Assembly: GCA_963819855.1 (NCBI GenBank)
Contig: CAWFYC010000038.1
Location: 124,001-188,000, forward strand
Length of the DNA stretch: 64,000 bases
Reading direction: 5' to 3'
Origin: JAMXLO01 sp963819855
GTDB taxonomy: Bacteria; Pseudomonadota; Alphaproteobacteria; Acetobacterales; Acetobacteraceae
Positions within the stretch are counted from its first letter, which is position 1. Every line of letters begins with the position of its first letter. A model generated the notes under the pieces. It ran no database searches, had not been told where the DNA came from, and saw only the letters and a list, made by a program, of their open reading frames with translations. This document shows, piece by piece, positions 46,002 through 55,349 of the stretch. A program made the translations under genes and the position numbers.

Positions 46002-48368
46002 ATGCGACCGATCCGCAGCGTTGCCCTGATTGCCGAAACGCCGAACGGTGTCGAGCTCGACTGCGGCGACGGGATTGTTTGCCGCATTGCGCTGCTCGCC
46101 GACGACCTGGGACGGGTGCTGTTCCTCCGCGAGCGTAGGCCTCGTCAGCCGCGCAGCTGGATGGTGATCGCCCCCGGAGAGCAGGACACCCCATGGGAGG
46201 GCCGCGACCGGCTCGATGACAGCGCGTGGGCGCCGCCTGCGCTGGTGCGCGAGCAGGGCGGATCGCTGTTGCGCACGCCTCGCCTCGGAGTGCGCATTTC
46301 GCTCGATCCGTTCCGCCTGGAGTGGCTGCTGCCGGACGGCCGTGTATTCCTCGCCGACCGCACTGGAATGCCGTACATGTTCGCGCACCGGAACGAGGCG
46401 CTGGCGCATTACGTCGCGCGGCATCCGCAGGATCGCTACCATGGGCTTGGCGACCGGACCGGGCCGCTCGACCTCCACGGGCGGCGGCTGCGGACGCGCA
46501 TGACGGACGCGCTGGGCTTCGACCCGCGCACCGGCGACCCGATGTACAAGCATTGGCCGTTCGTGATTGCGCGCGATGGGGCGACCGGCACCCATTACGG
46601 CCTGTTCTACGACAACGCGGCGGAGGCTGCGTTCGATCTGGGTGCCGAGCACGACAACTATTATGGCCTGTTCCGCGGCTACGAAGCGGCCGGCGGTGAC
46701 CTCGATTACTATGTGCTGCCAGGTCCGCGGCTGCGCGACGTGACGCCACAATTCCTGCGTCTGACCGGCGCAACGGCGCTGCCGCCACGCTGGACGCTCG
46801 GCTATGCGCAGACAGCCATGGCGATTGCCGATGCGCCCGACGCACAGGCGCGGATGCAGGCGTTCATCGAGCGCTGCCGAGCCGAGGAAATCCCGGTCAG
46901 TTCATTCCACATGGGCTCCGGCTACACCTCCATCGAGGGGAAGCGCTACGTGTTCAACTGGAACCGCGCCAAATTCCCCGAGCCGGAGGCGCTGATGCGG
47001 CGCTTTCATGAAGCGGGCATGAAGGTGGTCGCCAATCTCAAGCCGTGCCTGCTGAATGATCATCCCCGCTACGCGGAGGTGCAGCAGGCACGTGCGTTCG
47101 TACGCGATGCGGTAAGCGGCAAACCCCTGCTGTCGCAGTTCTGGGATGGCGAAGGCTCGCATGTCGACTTCACCAATCCGGCGGCGATCGCATGGTGGCA
47201 AGCAGGGCTCGAGCGCGAGGTCTTGGGTGTCGGCATCGATGTCGGATGGAACGACAACAACGAATACGAACTGTGGGACGAGGACGCCGAGTGCGACGGC
47301 TTTGGTCTGGGGTCGCCGCTTGCGATGCTGCGCCCGATCCAGTCGCTGCTGATGACCCGCACCACGCTGGAGGCGCAGCGGCGGCGCGCGCCGGGGGAGC
47401 GCGGCTTCACGGTGACGCGCGCCGGCTGCCCCGGAATCCAGCGCTACGGACAGACCTGGAGCGGGGACAACAGCACGAGTTGGGAGTCGCTGCGCTGGAA
47501 CTTGCGCACTGGCCTCCAGATGTCGTTGTCCGGGATGTACAACATCGGCCACGACATCGGCGGCTTCTCGGGCCCGGTCGCGGATCCGGAGCTGCTGATC
47601 CGTTGGACGCAGGCCGGAATTGTCCATCCGCGCTTCATTATGAACAGTTGGAAGCCGCAGGGTATCTACACGACTCCATGGCTGCACGCGGACGCGCTGC
47701 CCGTCGTCCGTGCGGCAATCCGGCTGCGGTACCGGCTCATCCCATATCTCTATAGCCTGGTCCATGCCGCGACCGCCGCACACGAACCGATTCTACGCCC
47801 GCGCTTCCTGGAATTCGAGGACGACCCAGCAGCCGTGGGGGATTGCGACGAACTGATGCTTGGTCCGTTTCTGCTGGCGGCGCCGGTGGTAGCGCCAAGC
47901 GTGCGAACACGTCGCGTCTATCTCCCGGCCGGTCCGGAAGCGTGGTTCGATTTCTATGACGGTACGCGGTTTGCCGCAGGCGCCGACGCGGAGGTTCCGG
48001 CGCCGCTCGAACGCTTGCCGCTGTTGGTCCGCGCCGGCGGCATCATTCCCATGACCGGGGAGGAAGCGGGTTTCACGCGGCTGCACGACGAGCCATCGCG
48101 CTGCCTGCGGCTGTTCCCAGGCCCAGGACAGGGAAGCAGCCGATTCACCCTGATCGAAGATGATGGTCTGAGCGCAGACGGACCAGTCGCTCGCGTGGAA
48201 TGCGTGCTCGCCTGGACACCCGAGGAAGTGACAGTCAATGTTTCTGTCTCCGGCGATTACCAGTTGCCGTATCGGGCCGCTGCGGTTGAGCTGCCGCGTT
48301 CGGACGGTCGCAGACTTGTTTGCAGCTCCGCGGAGCTTCAGTTGACCGAAACACCACGCAGCGGATAG
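46002..48368 (+). CDS. Glycoside hydrolase family 31 (alpha-glucosidase-like)
   Basis: The 788-aa product has the GH31 (beta/alpha)8 barrel: PPRWTLGYAQTAM, FHMGSGYTSIEGKRYVFNWN, and the nucleophile region GIDVGWNDNNEYELW, with the likely catalytic Asp near residue 417. The acid/base region is TWSGDNSTSWESL near residue 489. HDIGGFSGPVADPELLIRWTQ and the C-terminal beta-sandwich (RVYLPAGPEAWFDFYDG) follow. There is no signal peptide, so it acts in the cytoplasm on an imported glycoside. It begins 9 nt after the ATPase gene, and the operon starts with glycerol kinase, which points to a glycosyl-glycerol substrate. GH31 members also include alpha-xylosidases, alpha-galactosidases and sulfoquinovosidases. 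Confidence 0.92.
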   Translation: MRPIRSVALIAETPNGVELDCGDGIVCRIALLADDLGRVLFLRERRPRQPRSWMVIAPGEQDTPWEGRDRLDDSAWAPPALVREQGGSLLRTPRLGVRISLDPFRLEWLLPDGRVFLADRTGMPYMFAHRNEALAHYVARHPQDRYHGLGDRTGPLDLHGRRLRTRMTDALGFDPRTGDPMYKHWPFVIARDGATGTHYGLFYDNAAEAAFDLGAEHDNYYGLFRGYEAAGGDLDYYVLPGPRLRDVTPQFLRLTGATALPPRWTLGYAQTAMAIADAPDAQARMQAFIERCRAEEIPVSSFHMGSGYTSIEGKRYVFNWNRAKFPEPEALMRRFHEAGMKVVANLKPCLLNDHPRYAEVQQARAFVRDAVSGKPLLSQFWDGEGSHVDFTNPAAIAWWQAGLEREVLGVGIDVGWNDNNEYELWDEDAECDGFGLGSPLAMLRPIQSLLMTRTTLEAQRRRAPGERGFTVTRAGCPGIQRYGQTWSGDNSTSWESLRWNLRTGLQMSLSGMYNIGHDIGGFSGPVADPELLIRWTQAGIVHPRFIMNSWKPQGIYTTPWLHADALPVVRAAIRLRYRLIPYLYSLVHAATAAHEPILRPRFLEFEDDPAAVGDCDELMLGPFLLAAPVVAPSVRTRRVYLPAGPEAWFDFYDGTRFAAGADAEVPAPLERLPLLVRAGGIIPMTGEEAGFTRLHDEPSRCLRLFPGPGQGSSRFTLIEDDGLSADGPVARVECVLAWTPEEVTVNVSVSGDYQLPYRAAAVELPRSDGRRLVCSSAELQLTETPRSG

Positions 48369-48396
48369 GCCACCTTCGCCTCGATAACAGGCGGCG

Positions 48397-49989
48397 TCAT
48401 ACCGGACTGATGCGCCGCGCGCTTGCGTCACTGGGGACCAGATAGTTTCGTGCAACCTCGTAGTATCGTTCCACAGTCTGCTGTTCCCAGGTTGTATTGC
48501 GGCCAAGCTCCGCGGCCATGAGCCGAGCCACAAGCGGGGCGGCCTCGATGCTGGCCTGCGCCCCCAGTAGCAGGGCGCGGGTTCGGCGTGACAGCACGTC
48601 TTCCACCGTGCGGGCCATTTCCTCGCGGACGGCCCAAATCACCTCGGCTGCCGTGTACGGCAGATCCTTGTGGAGCCTTTCGGCAAAGTGGCGGGTTTCA
48701 CGCGCGATCGTGCGCACGGCTGCCGCGTCGGCGCCATAGACGCGGAGATTCGGCTCGTCGATCTGCTGACGATTCCATCCGTGGATTTGCAGATGCTCGG
48801 TTCTGCATGGGCGTTCGTCCAACCCTGCCATCGTTTGTGCCTGGTCAACCGTGTCCTGGGCCATCTTGCGATAGGTCGTCCATTTGCCGCCGGCGATCGT
48901 CAATAGCCCCGAGTTCGAAATCAGTATGGTGTGGTCCCTCGACAGGGCGGCGGTGCTTCTGGCGTCGCCTACTTTTACCAACGGTCGCAGACCCGCATAG
49001 ACGCTCAACACGTCGCTGCGGGACGGGCGCTTCGACAGGTACTTGGAGGCATTCGTGATGATGAACTCGATTTCCTCGTCCGTCGCGAGCGGCTCCAGCG
49101 TGATCTCGTCGACTGCGAGATCCGTCGTGCCCACCACCACGTGGTCATGCCACGGCACCGCGAACAGCACTCGGCCATCGGGCGTATTCGGGACCATGAT
49201 GGCGCTTTCGCCGGGCAAGAACGATTTTGGCAGCACCAAATGGGTACCTTGGCTTGCGGCTATCACTGTCCTCGCACCAGGCTCGTCCATCTTCCTGATT
49301 TGGTCGCAGAAGACGCCGGTCGCGTTGATCACGACTTTGGCGTGAAGCTCGCACTCCTTGCCGCTCTCCGCATCGCGGGCCACCGCGCCGGCGATCAAAT
49401 CTCCCTGTTTGATCAGTGACACGACCTGCATGTAATTGACCGCAACGCCTCCCAGATCGAATATGGTCTGAGCCAAATTCACGGCCAGCCGAGCATCATC
49501 GAATTGCCCGTCGTAGTACGATACGCCGCGCTGCAGGCCCTCGGTTTCCAGCGTGGGAATCCGCGCGAGCGTCTCCTCCTTTGAAAGCACCTCTGAAGGA
49601 CTGAGTCCCAGTTTGCCGGCAAGCCGGTCATAAATTTTCATCCCAATTCCGTAGAAAGGACCCTCCCACCAACTGTAGATTGGTACGATGAATGACAGAT
49701 GGTGAACCAGATGCGGCGCGTTTTCGCACAACAATCCGCGTTCTCGCAGCGCCTCCAGGACGAGCGAGATATTGCCCTGTTTTAAATAGCGGACGCCGCC
49801 ATGGACCAGCTTGGTGCTGCGGCTGGACGTGCCCTTGGCGAAGTCCGCCTGCTCGAGCACAAGGGTGCGGTATCCGCGGGCCGCTGCGTCGACGCCAACC
49901 CCCAATCCGGTCGCTCCACCGCCGATCACAAGAAAATCCCAGGGTTCCTTGGCGGACCCGATTGCATTGATTGCTTGTTCGCGTTTCAT
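48397..49989 (-). CDS. glpD: Aerobic glycerol-3-phosphate dehydrogenase
   Basis: The 530-aa flavoprotein starts MKREQAINAIGSAKEPWDF and has the FAD-binding FLVIGGGATGLGVGVDAAARG. Family segments follow: KGTSSRSTKLVHGGVRYLKQGN, SYYDGQFDDARLAVNLA, NATGVFCDQIRKMDEPGA, HLVLPKSFLPG, LFAVPWHDHVVVGTTDL and TIAGGKWTTYRKMAQDTVD. It oxidises glycerol 3-phosphate to dihydroxyacetone phosphate at the inner membrane and passes electrons to quinone. It is convergent with the GH31 gene (28 nt apart), so it completes the pathway that GlpK begins while having its own promoter. Confidence 0.95.
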   Translation of the reverse strand: MKREQAINAIGSAKEPWDFLVIGGGATGLGVGVDAAARGYRTLVLEQADFAKGTSSRSTKLVHGGVRYLKQGNISLVLEALRERGLLCENAPHLVHHLSFIVPIYSWWEGPFYGIGMKIYDRLAGKLGLSPSEVLSKEETLARIPTLETEGLQRGVSYYDGQFDDARLAVNLAQTIFDLGGVAVNYMQVVSLIKQGDLIAGAVARDAESGKECELHAKVVINATGVFCDQIRKMDEPGARTVIAASQGTHLVLPKSFLPGESAIMVPNTPDGRVLFAVPWHDHVVVGTTDLAVDEITLEPLATDEEIEFIITNASKYLSKRPSRSDVLSVYAGLRPLVKVGDARSTAALSRDHTILISNSGLLTIAGGKWTTYRKMAQDTVDQAQTMAGLDERPCRTEHLQIHGWNRQQIDEPNLRVYGADAAAVRTIARETRHFAERLHKDLPYTAAEVIWAVREEMARTVEDVLSRRTRALLLGAQASIEAAPLVARLMAAELGRNTTWEQQTVERYYEVARNYLVPSDASARRISPV

Positions 49990-50433
49990 GGCCTGCCGTC
50001 TCCAGTTTCGACCATATCGGTGGTTCGCGGTGGATGAGAGCACGTTCGCCCAACTCATGCATCGCACTTTGCCCCCGCTCAATCCGATCCGGAATGCTCC
50101 GTGACACGGGACGTTGGACAACGGCGCGCCACTTCGGGGGAAGGGCCAGTCGCGGTACGGCAGATTCGATTACTCGATGCGCCAACAGGAAGGCCAACAT
50201 GCAATCTCGTTTGCCTGGCCCGCACGTGGCATCGCACGGAGTTCGCCAATAAAGCACTCGATACGTGAATGCAGTGCGCAGGGCGGTTTGCTGACTGAGT
50301 ACCGCGCTTCGCGGTTTCGCTCGGTGGGAATATCCGGCGCCGTGCGCCGCACCTGCGGTCAGCGCGGTAATCCATTCCTCATCGACAAGGACGGCTCACG
50401 CGCAGAGGCCCCCGGTCCACCGGCGGGTCCTCG
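49990..50433. other. Intergenic region upstream of glpD
   Basis: About 444 nt with no supported gene on either strand. It holds the glpD promoter and the end of the DsbA-like gene's transcript. A short palindrome, ACCGCGCTTCGCGGT, lies near 50302-50316. No recognisable GlpR-type operator or riboswitch was found. Confidence 0.45.
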
Positions 50434-51159
50434 CTACTTCGCCCCCCGTGCCGTCGCCACCGCCTTGCGCAACTCGGACAGATCGACCGCGCCGGGTATC
50501 AGTTCGCTGCCGATCACCAGGCCGGGCGTTCCCTCGATCCCGATCGAGCGTGCGAGTTGCAGATGGGCGTTGATCCGCGCCTGGATCGCCGGATCGTCCA
50601 TGTCGTGCTCCAGCCGCTTCCAGTCGAGGCCAAGCCGCAGTGCGGCGTCCTGGATCATCGCCTTGGTGGTCTGCGGCGGCGCCGCCATGATCGCGTCGCG
50701 CAGCTTCTCGTAGCCGCCCTGCTTCTGCGCCGCCAGCAACGCCTTCGCGCCGAGCACGCTCGCCGGTCCCAGGATCGGCAGGTCCTTGTAGACCAGCCGC
50801 ACGCCGTGATCGCGCGCCAGCAGGTCCGCCATCGTCGGTTCCAGCTTGCGGCAATACGGGCAGCGCGTGTCGAAGAACTCGACGATGGTCACGTCCCCGT
50901 TCGGGTTGCCGCCGACCGGATCGGCCGGATCGATCAGCAGGTCCTTCGCGGCAACCAGCGCCGCCCGCTGGCGATCACCCTCGTCCGCCTGCATGGCAGT
51001 GACCGCATCGCGAAGGATCGATGGGTCCTGCTTCAGCGCATCGCGCAGGATCTGCACGATCTCGGCGCGCTGTGCCGGGGTGAACTCGCCGGCCCAGGCG
51101 GAAAGGCCGAGCAGGCAGGCGGCCAGACACGGCAACAGCAGACGGAGAATGTGGGGCAT
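50434..51159 (-). CDS. DsbA-like thiol:disulfide oxidoreductase
   Basis: The 241-aa product has a signal peptide (ILRLLLPCLAACLLGLSAWA) and a thioredoxin fold with FFDTRCPYCRKLEP, the CPYC active site, near residue 105. Before it is a helical stretch (IVQILRDALKQDPSILRDAV) typical of the Com1/ScsC-like DsbA branch, and near the end GTPGLVIGSELIPG holds the cis-proline loop. It acts in the periplasm in disulfide formation or isomerisation. No DsbB is next to it. The upstream region is a series of palindromes. Confidence 0.9.
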   Translation of the reverse strand: MPHILRLLLPCLAACLLGLSAWAGEFTPAQRAEIVQILRDALKQDPSILRDAVTAMQADEGDRQRAALVAAKDLLIDPADPVGGNPNGDVTIVEFFDTRCPYCRKLEPTMADLLARDHGVRLVYKDLPILGPASVLGAKALLAAQKQGGYEKLRDAIMAAPPQTTKAMIQDAALRLGLDWKRLEHDMDDPAIQARINAHLQLARSIGIEGTPGLVIGSELIPGAVDLSELRKAVATARGAK

Positions 51160-51222
51160 GCCAATGCCTGTAGCGCCTCCGTCCCGCCGGTGTCGAGTTC
51201 CGAGGCTTCGCCCCGAACCCCA

Positions 51223-51416
51223 CCAGAGGGCGCCGCCCTCTGGACACCCGCCAAGGGCGTAGCCCTTGGGACCCGTCACTTTGGTCCGGCGCGGGGTGGG
51301 GGTGTCCGGTCGTGGCGATTGCCAACGACCGGACACCCCCACCCCACACCGGACCAGAACGGATGGATTGCAAAGGCTCCGCCTTTGCTGGGGGTCCAGG
51401 GGGCAAAGCCCCCTGG
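51223..51416. repeat. Block of five tandem palindromes
   Basis: Five hairpins follow one another between two divergent genes: 51223-51243 (CCAGAGGGC-gcc-GCCCTCTGG), 51251-51269 (CCAAGGGC-gta-GCCCTTGG), 51293-51345 (two perfect 21-nt arms, 11-nt loop), 51370-51388 (GCAAAGGC-tcc-GCCTTTGC) and 51396-51416 (CCAGGGGGC-aaa-GCCCCCTGG). Four share a GGC-NNN-GCC core with a 3-nt loop. An imperfect sixth lies just before, near 51195-51218. The flanking genes start at 51159 and 51507. I recall similar GGGGTCCAGGGGGC blocks in Acetobacteraceae genomes. Confidence 0.85.
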
Positions 51417-51506
51417 CGGTTGCCGCCACGGCGGAACGCGTCTATGGCACGCAGCCTCACCGGGATGACTTGGACCAGCACGCAATTGACACAGGTGCGA
51501 CGCGGC

Positions 51507-52952
51507 ATGGCGGGCGGAGGAAGATGGTTGCGCGCCTGCTCCCTGGTGGCATTGGCGCTGGCCAGTTCGGCGTGCAGCACAGTCTCCAGCGTGACCGAAA
51601 GCGTGTTCGGGCCGAGCACCGCGCCCCAGGCAGGAGAGCCTGGATTCGTGAAGGGCTTTCTCGGCGGCGTGGTGGCGGATGAGCCGCGAGCGGCGTTGGC
51701 CGGCCGGGAAATCCTGTCGGCCGGCGGTTCGGCGGCGGACGCGGCGGTGGCGATGGGATTCGTGCTCAGCGTCACGCTGCCGTCGCGGGCGGCATTGGGT
51801 GGCGGTGGCGCCTGTCTGGCCTATGCCGCGGACAAGGATTCGATCAACCAGGGGTTGCCGGAGGCGGTTCTGTTCACCCCGGTCGCGCCCGCCAACTTTG
51901 GCGCCGGCGGCGACCGGCCGGCCGCGGTGCCGATGCTGGCACGCGGCCTGTATTTGCTGCATGCGCGCTACGGTTCCCTGCCGTTCGAGGGTCTGATCGT
52001 GCCGGCGGAGCAGTTGGCCCGCTTCGGCACGCCGGCGCCGCGCGCCCTGGTGCGCGACCTGACGCTGGTGGCGGGCCCGCTGCTGGCCGATCCGAATGCC
52101 CGCGCGGTGTTCTCGCAGAACGGCACGCCGCTGACCGAGGGGCAGACCCTGCTCCAGCCGGACCTCGCCGCAACGCTGACGCGGATCCGCGTCTCGGGCG
52201 TGGGCGATCTCTACACCGGCCAACTGGCGCGACGGGTGGTGCAAGCGTCGCCGCTCGCCGGCGGGCCGCTCGCGCTCGCCGATCTCACCGGCGCGCTGCC
52301 GCGTCTGGCGCCGGCCATCGTGCTGCCTAGCGGCCATGACAAGGTTGGTTTCCTGCCGCCGCCTGCCGATGGCGGGCTGGCCGCCGCTGCCGCCTTCCAG
52401 GTGCTGCAACTCGATCCATCGGCGCTCGCCAATGCGGCCGCCCGGTCGCTGGCCGTCGCGGCGCGCTGGCGGGAGGGCGGTGCCGAAGGCGAGAGCCTGC
52501 TGACCGCGACCAACCTGACCGAGGCGGCCCTGCCGGCCCTGCCCGCCTCCACCAGCTTCGCGACGCTCGACAAGAATGGCAACGCGGTCGCCTGCGCGCT
52601 CAGCATGGACAACCTGTTCGGCACCGGCCGGCTGCTGCCGGGACTTGGCGTCCTGCTCGCCGCCTCGCCTGCCGCGGTGCCGCCGCCGCTGTATGCTGCG
52701 GCGATCGCGTGGAATGAGAATGTCCACTCGTTCCGCGCCGCGGTCAGCGGCTCTGGCCAGGCCGGGGCGGGGATGGCGGTGGCGTTCGGCATGCTGGCCA
52801 CCCTGCGGAGCAATCAGCCGATGGCGACACCAGTGCCCGATCCCGGCCGTGCCAATGTCATCTCCTGCTTCAAATACCTGCCGGGCGAGAACGGCTCGTG
52901 CGGCTGGGCGACGGATCCGCGCGAAGCCGGGCTCGCGGTCGGCGGCAACTGA
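51507..52952 (+). CDS. Gamma-glutamyltransferase-like lipoprotein candidate
   Basis: From this ATG the 481-aa product starts MAGGGRWLRACSLVALALASSACS, a lipoprotein-like signal with Cys; earlier in-frame ATGs at 51444 and 51465 are possible. The body follows the gamma-glutamyltransferase pattern: GREILSAGGSAADAAVAMGF, RAALGGGGACLAYA, AVPMLARGLYLLHARYG, and STSFATLDKNGNAVACALSM. Aligned by eye with E. coli GGT, the nucleophile Thr is replaced by Ser, and the second Thr of the site is Ser too. It is shorter than typical GGT. It may be an active Ser-nucleophile form, a different hydrolase, or an inactive binding protein. A 106-aa secreted-protein gene follows 21 nt later. Confidence 0.75.
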   Translation: MAGGGRWLRACSLVALALASSACSTVSSVTESVFGPSTAPQAGEPGFVKGFLGGVVADEPRAALAGREILSAGGSAADAAVAMGFVLSVTLPSRAALGGGGACLAYAADKDSINQGLPEAVLFTPVAPANFGAGGDRPAAVPMLARGLYLLHARYGSLPFEGLIVPAEQLARFGTPAPRALVRDLTLVAGPLLADPNARAVFSQNGTPLTEGQTLLQPDLAATLTRIRVSGVGDLYTGQLARRVVQASPLAGGPLALADLTGALPRLAPAIVLPSGHDKVGFLPPPADGGLAAAAAFQVLQLDPSALANAAARSLAVAARWREGGAEGESLLTATNLTEAALPALPASTSFATLDKNGNAVACALSMDNLFGTGRLLPGLGVLLAASPAAVPPPLYAAAIAWNENVHSFRAAVSGSGQAGAGMAVAFGMLATLRSNQPMATPVPDPGRANVISCFKYLPGENGSCGWATDPREAGLAVGGN

Positions 52953-52973
52953 TTCTACCGATGAGAGGAACGC

Positions 52974-53294
52974 ATGGACCGGGTAAGCGCAGCAAAATGG
53001 TTCGCCGCCTTGGCATTCGTGTCGATCGCAGCGGTCCCGGCGGCATCGGCGCAGACCCAGACGACGAGTGTTGGCCCGGGGCGGATCATCTGTCGCAGTG
53101 CGACGTCGTGCGAGCTTGGCATCGGCACGCCCGCGAGCATCAAATTCAAGATTGATCCTTCGGCGCTGCCGGCCGCGGACAAGGACCACCTGACCAAGCA
53201 GTGCACCTTGAAAGGTACGCCTTGCATCGTGACCCTCACAGGTACCGAGACCGCGACCGGCATCAAGGCGGCCAGCATCAAGTTCTACAACTGA
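52974..53294 (+). CDS. Small secreted hypothetical protein with four cysteines
   Basis: The 106-residue protein begins MDRVSAAKWFAALAFVSIAA, then VPAASA, a clear signal peptide. The mature part of about 80 residues contains four Cys (RIICRSATSCELG and KQCTLKGTPC), likely two disulfides, and a LTGTETATGIKAASIKFY end. I recognise no family. It sits between the GGT-like gene and the aminotransferase, whose ATG begins 1 nt after this stop, so it is probably co-transcribed with them. Confidence 0.7.
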   Translation: MDRVSAAKWFAALAFVSIAAVPAASAQTQTTSVGPGRIICRSATSCELGIGTPASIKFKIDPSALPAADKDHLTKQCTLKGTPCIVTLTGTETATGIKAASIKFYN

Positions 53295-53295
53295 C

Positions 53296-54453
53296 ATGCT
53301 GAAGGTCGGCCGCGGCGCCAGCGCTCCACCGTTTATCGTGATGGACGTGATCGCCGCGGCCAACGCACGCCAGGCTGCCTCGCCACCGGGTGCCCCGCAC
53401 GTGATCCGCATGGAGGTGGGACAGCCGGGCACCGGCGCGCCGGCCGGCGCGGTTGCCGCCGCCGAGGCGGCGCTGAGGTCGGGTAATCCGCTGGGCTACA
53501 CCGAAGCGCTCGGCCGCCGCTCGCTACGCGAGCGCATCGCGGCGCATTACCGCGACTGGTACGGCCTGGACGTGCCGCCGGAGCGAATAGCGGTCACCGT
53601 GGGCGCGTCGGGCGGCTTTCCGCTGGCGTTCCTGGCGGCGTTCGATCCGGGCGACCGGGTGGCTCTGACGTCGCCGTTCTATCCACCGTATGTGAACATT
53701 CTGACCGCCTTGGGGATGCAGCCGGTGATCCTCGAGGCGGGTCCGGAGACACGATTCCAGCCGAGCGTGGCGATGCTGGAACGCCTCGATCCGCCGCCCG
53801 ACGGTCTGATCGTGGCGAGCCCGTGCAACCCCGCCGGGACCATGCTGCATCCTGCGGAATTATCCGCCGTTGCGGCCTGGTGCGATCGCACCGGTGTGCG
53901 GTTGATCAGCGATGAGATCTATCACGGGCTGAACTATGACAGCGCCATCGCCACCGCCGCGTCGGTCAGCGACAGTGCCGTCGTGGTGAACAGTTTTTCG
54001 AAGTATTTTTCGATGACCGGCTGGCGGATCGGCTGGCTGGTGCTGCCCGAGGACCTGGTACGCCCGGTCGAGCGCCTGGCGCAGAACCTGTTCATCAGCG
54101 CGCCGTATATCTCGCAGGTGGTGGCCGAGGCGGCGTTCGGCTGCAATGACGAACTGGCCGAGAACGTGGCGCGCTACCGGCGCTCGCGTGATCATCTGTT
54201 GCAGGCATTGCCGCAGGCGGGGTTCACCCGGCTGTCGCCGGCCGAGGGCGCGTTCTATCTGTTCGCCGACATCGCCGAGCGATCGAACGACAGCGCGGCG
54301 TTCTGCGCGCGGATGCTGGCGGAGGTGGGCGTGGCGGTGACGCCCGGGGTCGATTTCGATCACGCCCGCGGCAACCGGTTCCTGCGCTTCTCGTACTGCG
54401 GCCCTGAGCCGGACATGCGCGAGGCAGCGGTGCGGCTGCAGGGATGGCGATAG
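53296..54453 (+). CDS. Class I/II PLP-dependent aminotransferase
   Basis: The 385-residue fold-type I aminotransferase has GYTEALGRRSLRERIAAHY, TVGASGGFPLAFLAAFDPGD, SPCNPAGTML, and the PLP site NSFSKYFSMTGWRIGW, with the Schiff-base Lys. The C-terminal Arg that binds the carboxylate is in FLRFSYCG. It belongs to the aspartate/aromatic aminotransferase family and transfers amino groups between amino acids and 2-oxo acids in the cytoplasm; specificity is unknown. It starts 1 nt after the preceding secreted-protein gene. Confidence 0.9.
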   Translation: MLKVGRGASAPPFIVMDVIAAANARQAASPPGAPHVIRMEVGQPGTGAPAGAVAAAEAALRSGNPLGYTEALGRRSLRERIAAHYRDWYGLDVPPERIAVTVGASGGFPLAFLAAFDPGDRVALTSPFYPPYVNILTALGMQPVILEAGPETRFQPSVAMLERLDPPPDGLIVASPCNPAGTMLHPAELSAVAAWCDRTGVRLISDEIYHGLNYDSAIATAASVSDSAVVVNSFSKYFSMTGWRIGWLVLPEDLVRPVERLAQNLFISAPYISQVVAEAAFGCNDELAENVARYRRSRDHLLQALPQAGFTRLSPAEGAFYLFADIAERSNDSAAFCARMLAEVGVAVTPGVDFDHARGNRFLRFSYCGPEPDMREAAVRLQGWR

Positions 54454-54515
54454 TCCCGCGCCAACCACGCAAACCGTGGTAGAATGGCTTCGATAGCGTG
54501 CGAACGAGGACCGCG

Positions 54516-55322
54516 ATGAGCAACTCATTGCCTCCGTTCCTGGCGACTGATCCCGAGGTTTACGAGCACTTCATGGGGCGGTGGAGCGAGCGTCTCGCAA
54601 AGCCATTCCTGGAATTTGCCGGCGTCGCGCCGGGTGATCGGGTTCTCGATGTCGGCTGCGGCACCGGCACTCTATCGCTTGCCTTGGCGGAGCACGGAGC
54701 GAAGGTGATCGGATTGGATGCATCTGAATCCTATCTCGATGGTGCTCGCCGCCTGCGGTCACATAACAACGTCAGCTACGAGCATGGTGACGCGTGCCAC
54801 CTTCGCTATGACGATGCGTCGTTTGATGCCTGTGTGTCGACATTAGCCATCGATGTCATTCCAGACGTCGATCTGGTCGCTGCCGAGATGCGTCGCGTCA
54901 CGCGTCCGGGTGGTGTCGTGGCCTGCGGGACCTTCGACTTCTGGGGCGGCAACTCGGTGTATGACCTTGTGCTGGACACCGGCGCTGTGCTGGACGAAAG
55001 CATCCGAACACTGCGAGCGCAGATCAAGGCCCGCCCTATTGTGTGGCCGCATGGACAGGCGGACCTTTGGCGCAAGGTCGGGCTGATCGGGGTGGTGGAG
55101 ATACCGATCGTGCTCAGCTTCGACTACGCCGATTTCCAGGATTACTGGACCAGTTTCTCCACCGGGCCAACCAGGATTGCACAGCGCCTGATTGGCGTGT
55201 CATCCGGGGTGCGCAGCGAGATCGAGCGGCATGTTCGCGACGGCTATTTGGCCGACCTGCCGGATGGACCTCGATCATTTGCAGTCATCGTGCGAGCCGT
55301 GCGCGGCACGGTTGCACGATGA
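54516..55322 (+). CDS. SAM-dependent methyltransferase
   Basis: The 268-residue class I methyltransferase begins MSNSLPPFLATDPEVYEHFM after GAGGA. The SAM-binding motif I is VLDVGCGTGTLSLALAEHG, the acidic residue at the end of strand 2 is in VIGLDASESYLD, and motif II is FDACVSTLAIDVIPD. RVTRPGGVVACGTFDFWGG is motif III. Its methyl acceptor is unknown. It starts 62 nt after the aminotransferase and is followed by a small secreted-protein gene 27 nt later. Confidence 0.87.
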   Translation: MSNSLPPFLATDPEVYEHFMGRWSERLAKPFLEFAGVAPGDRVLDVGCGTGTLSLALAEHGAKVIGLDASESYLDGARRLRSHNNVSYEHGDACHLRYDDASFDACVSTLAIDVIPDVDLVAAEMRRVTRPGGVVACGTFDFWGGNSVYDLVLDTGAVLDESIRTLRAQIKARPIVWPHGQADLWRKVGLIGVVEIPIVLSFDYADFQDYWTSFSTGPTRIAQRLIGVSSGVRSEIERHVRDGYLADLPDGPRSFAVIVRAVRGTVAR

Positions 55323-55349
55323 CGATCCGACACGATCGAGGAGGCAGCG

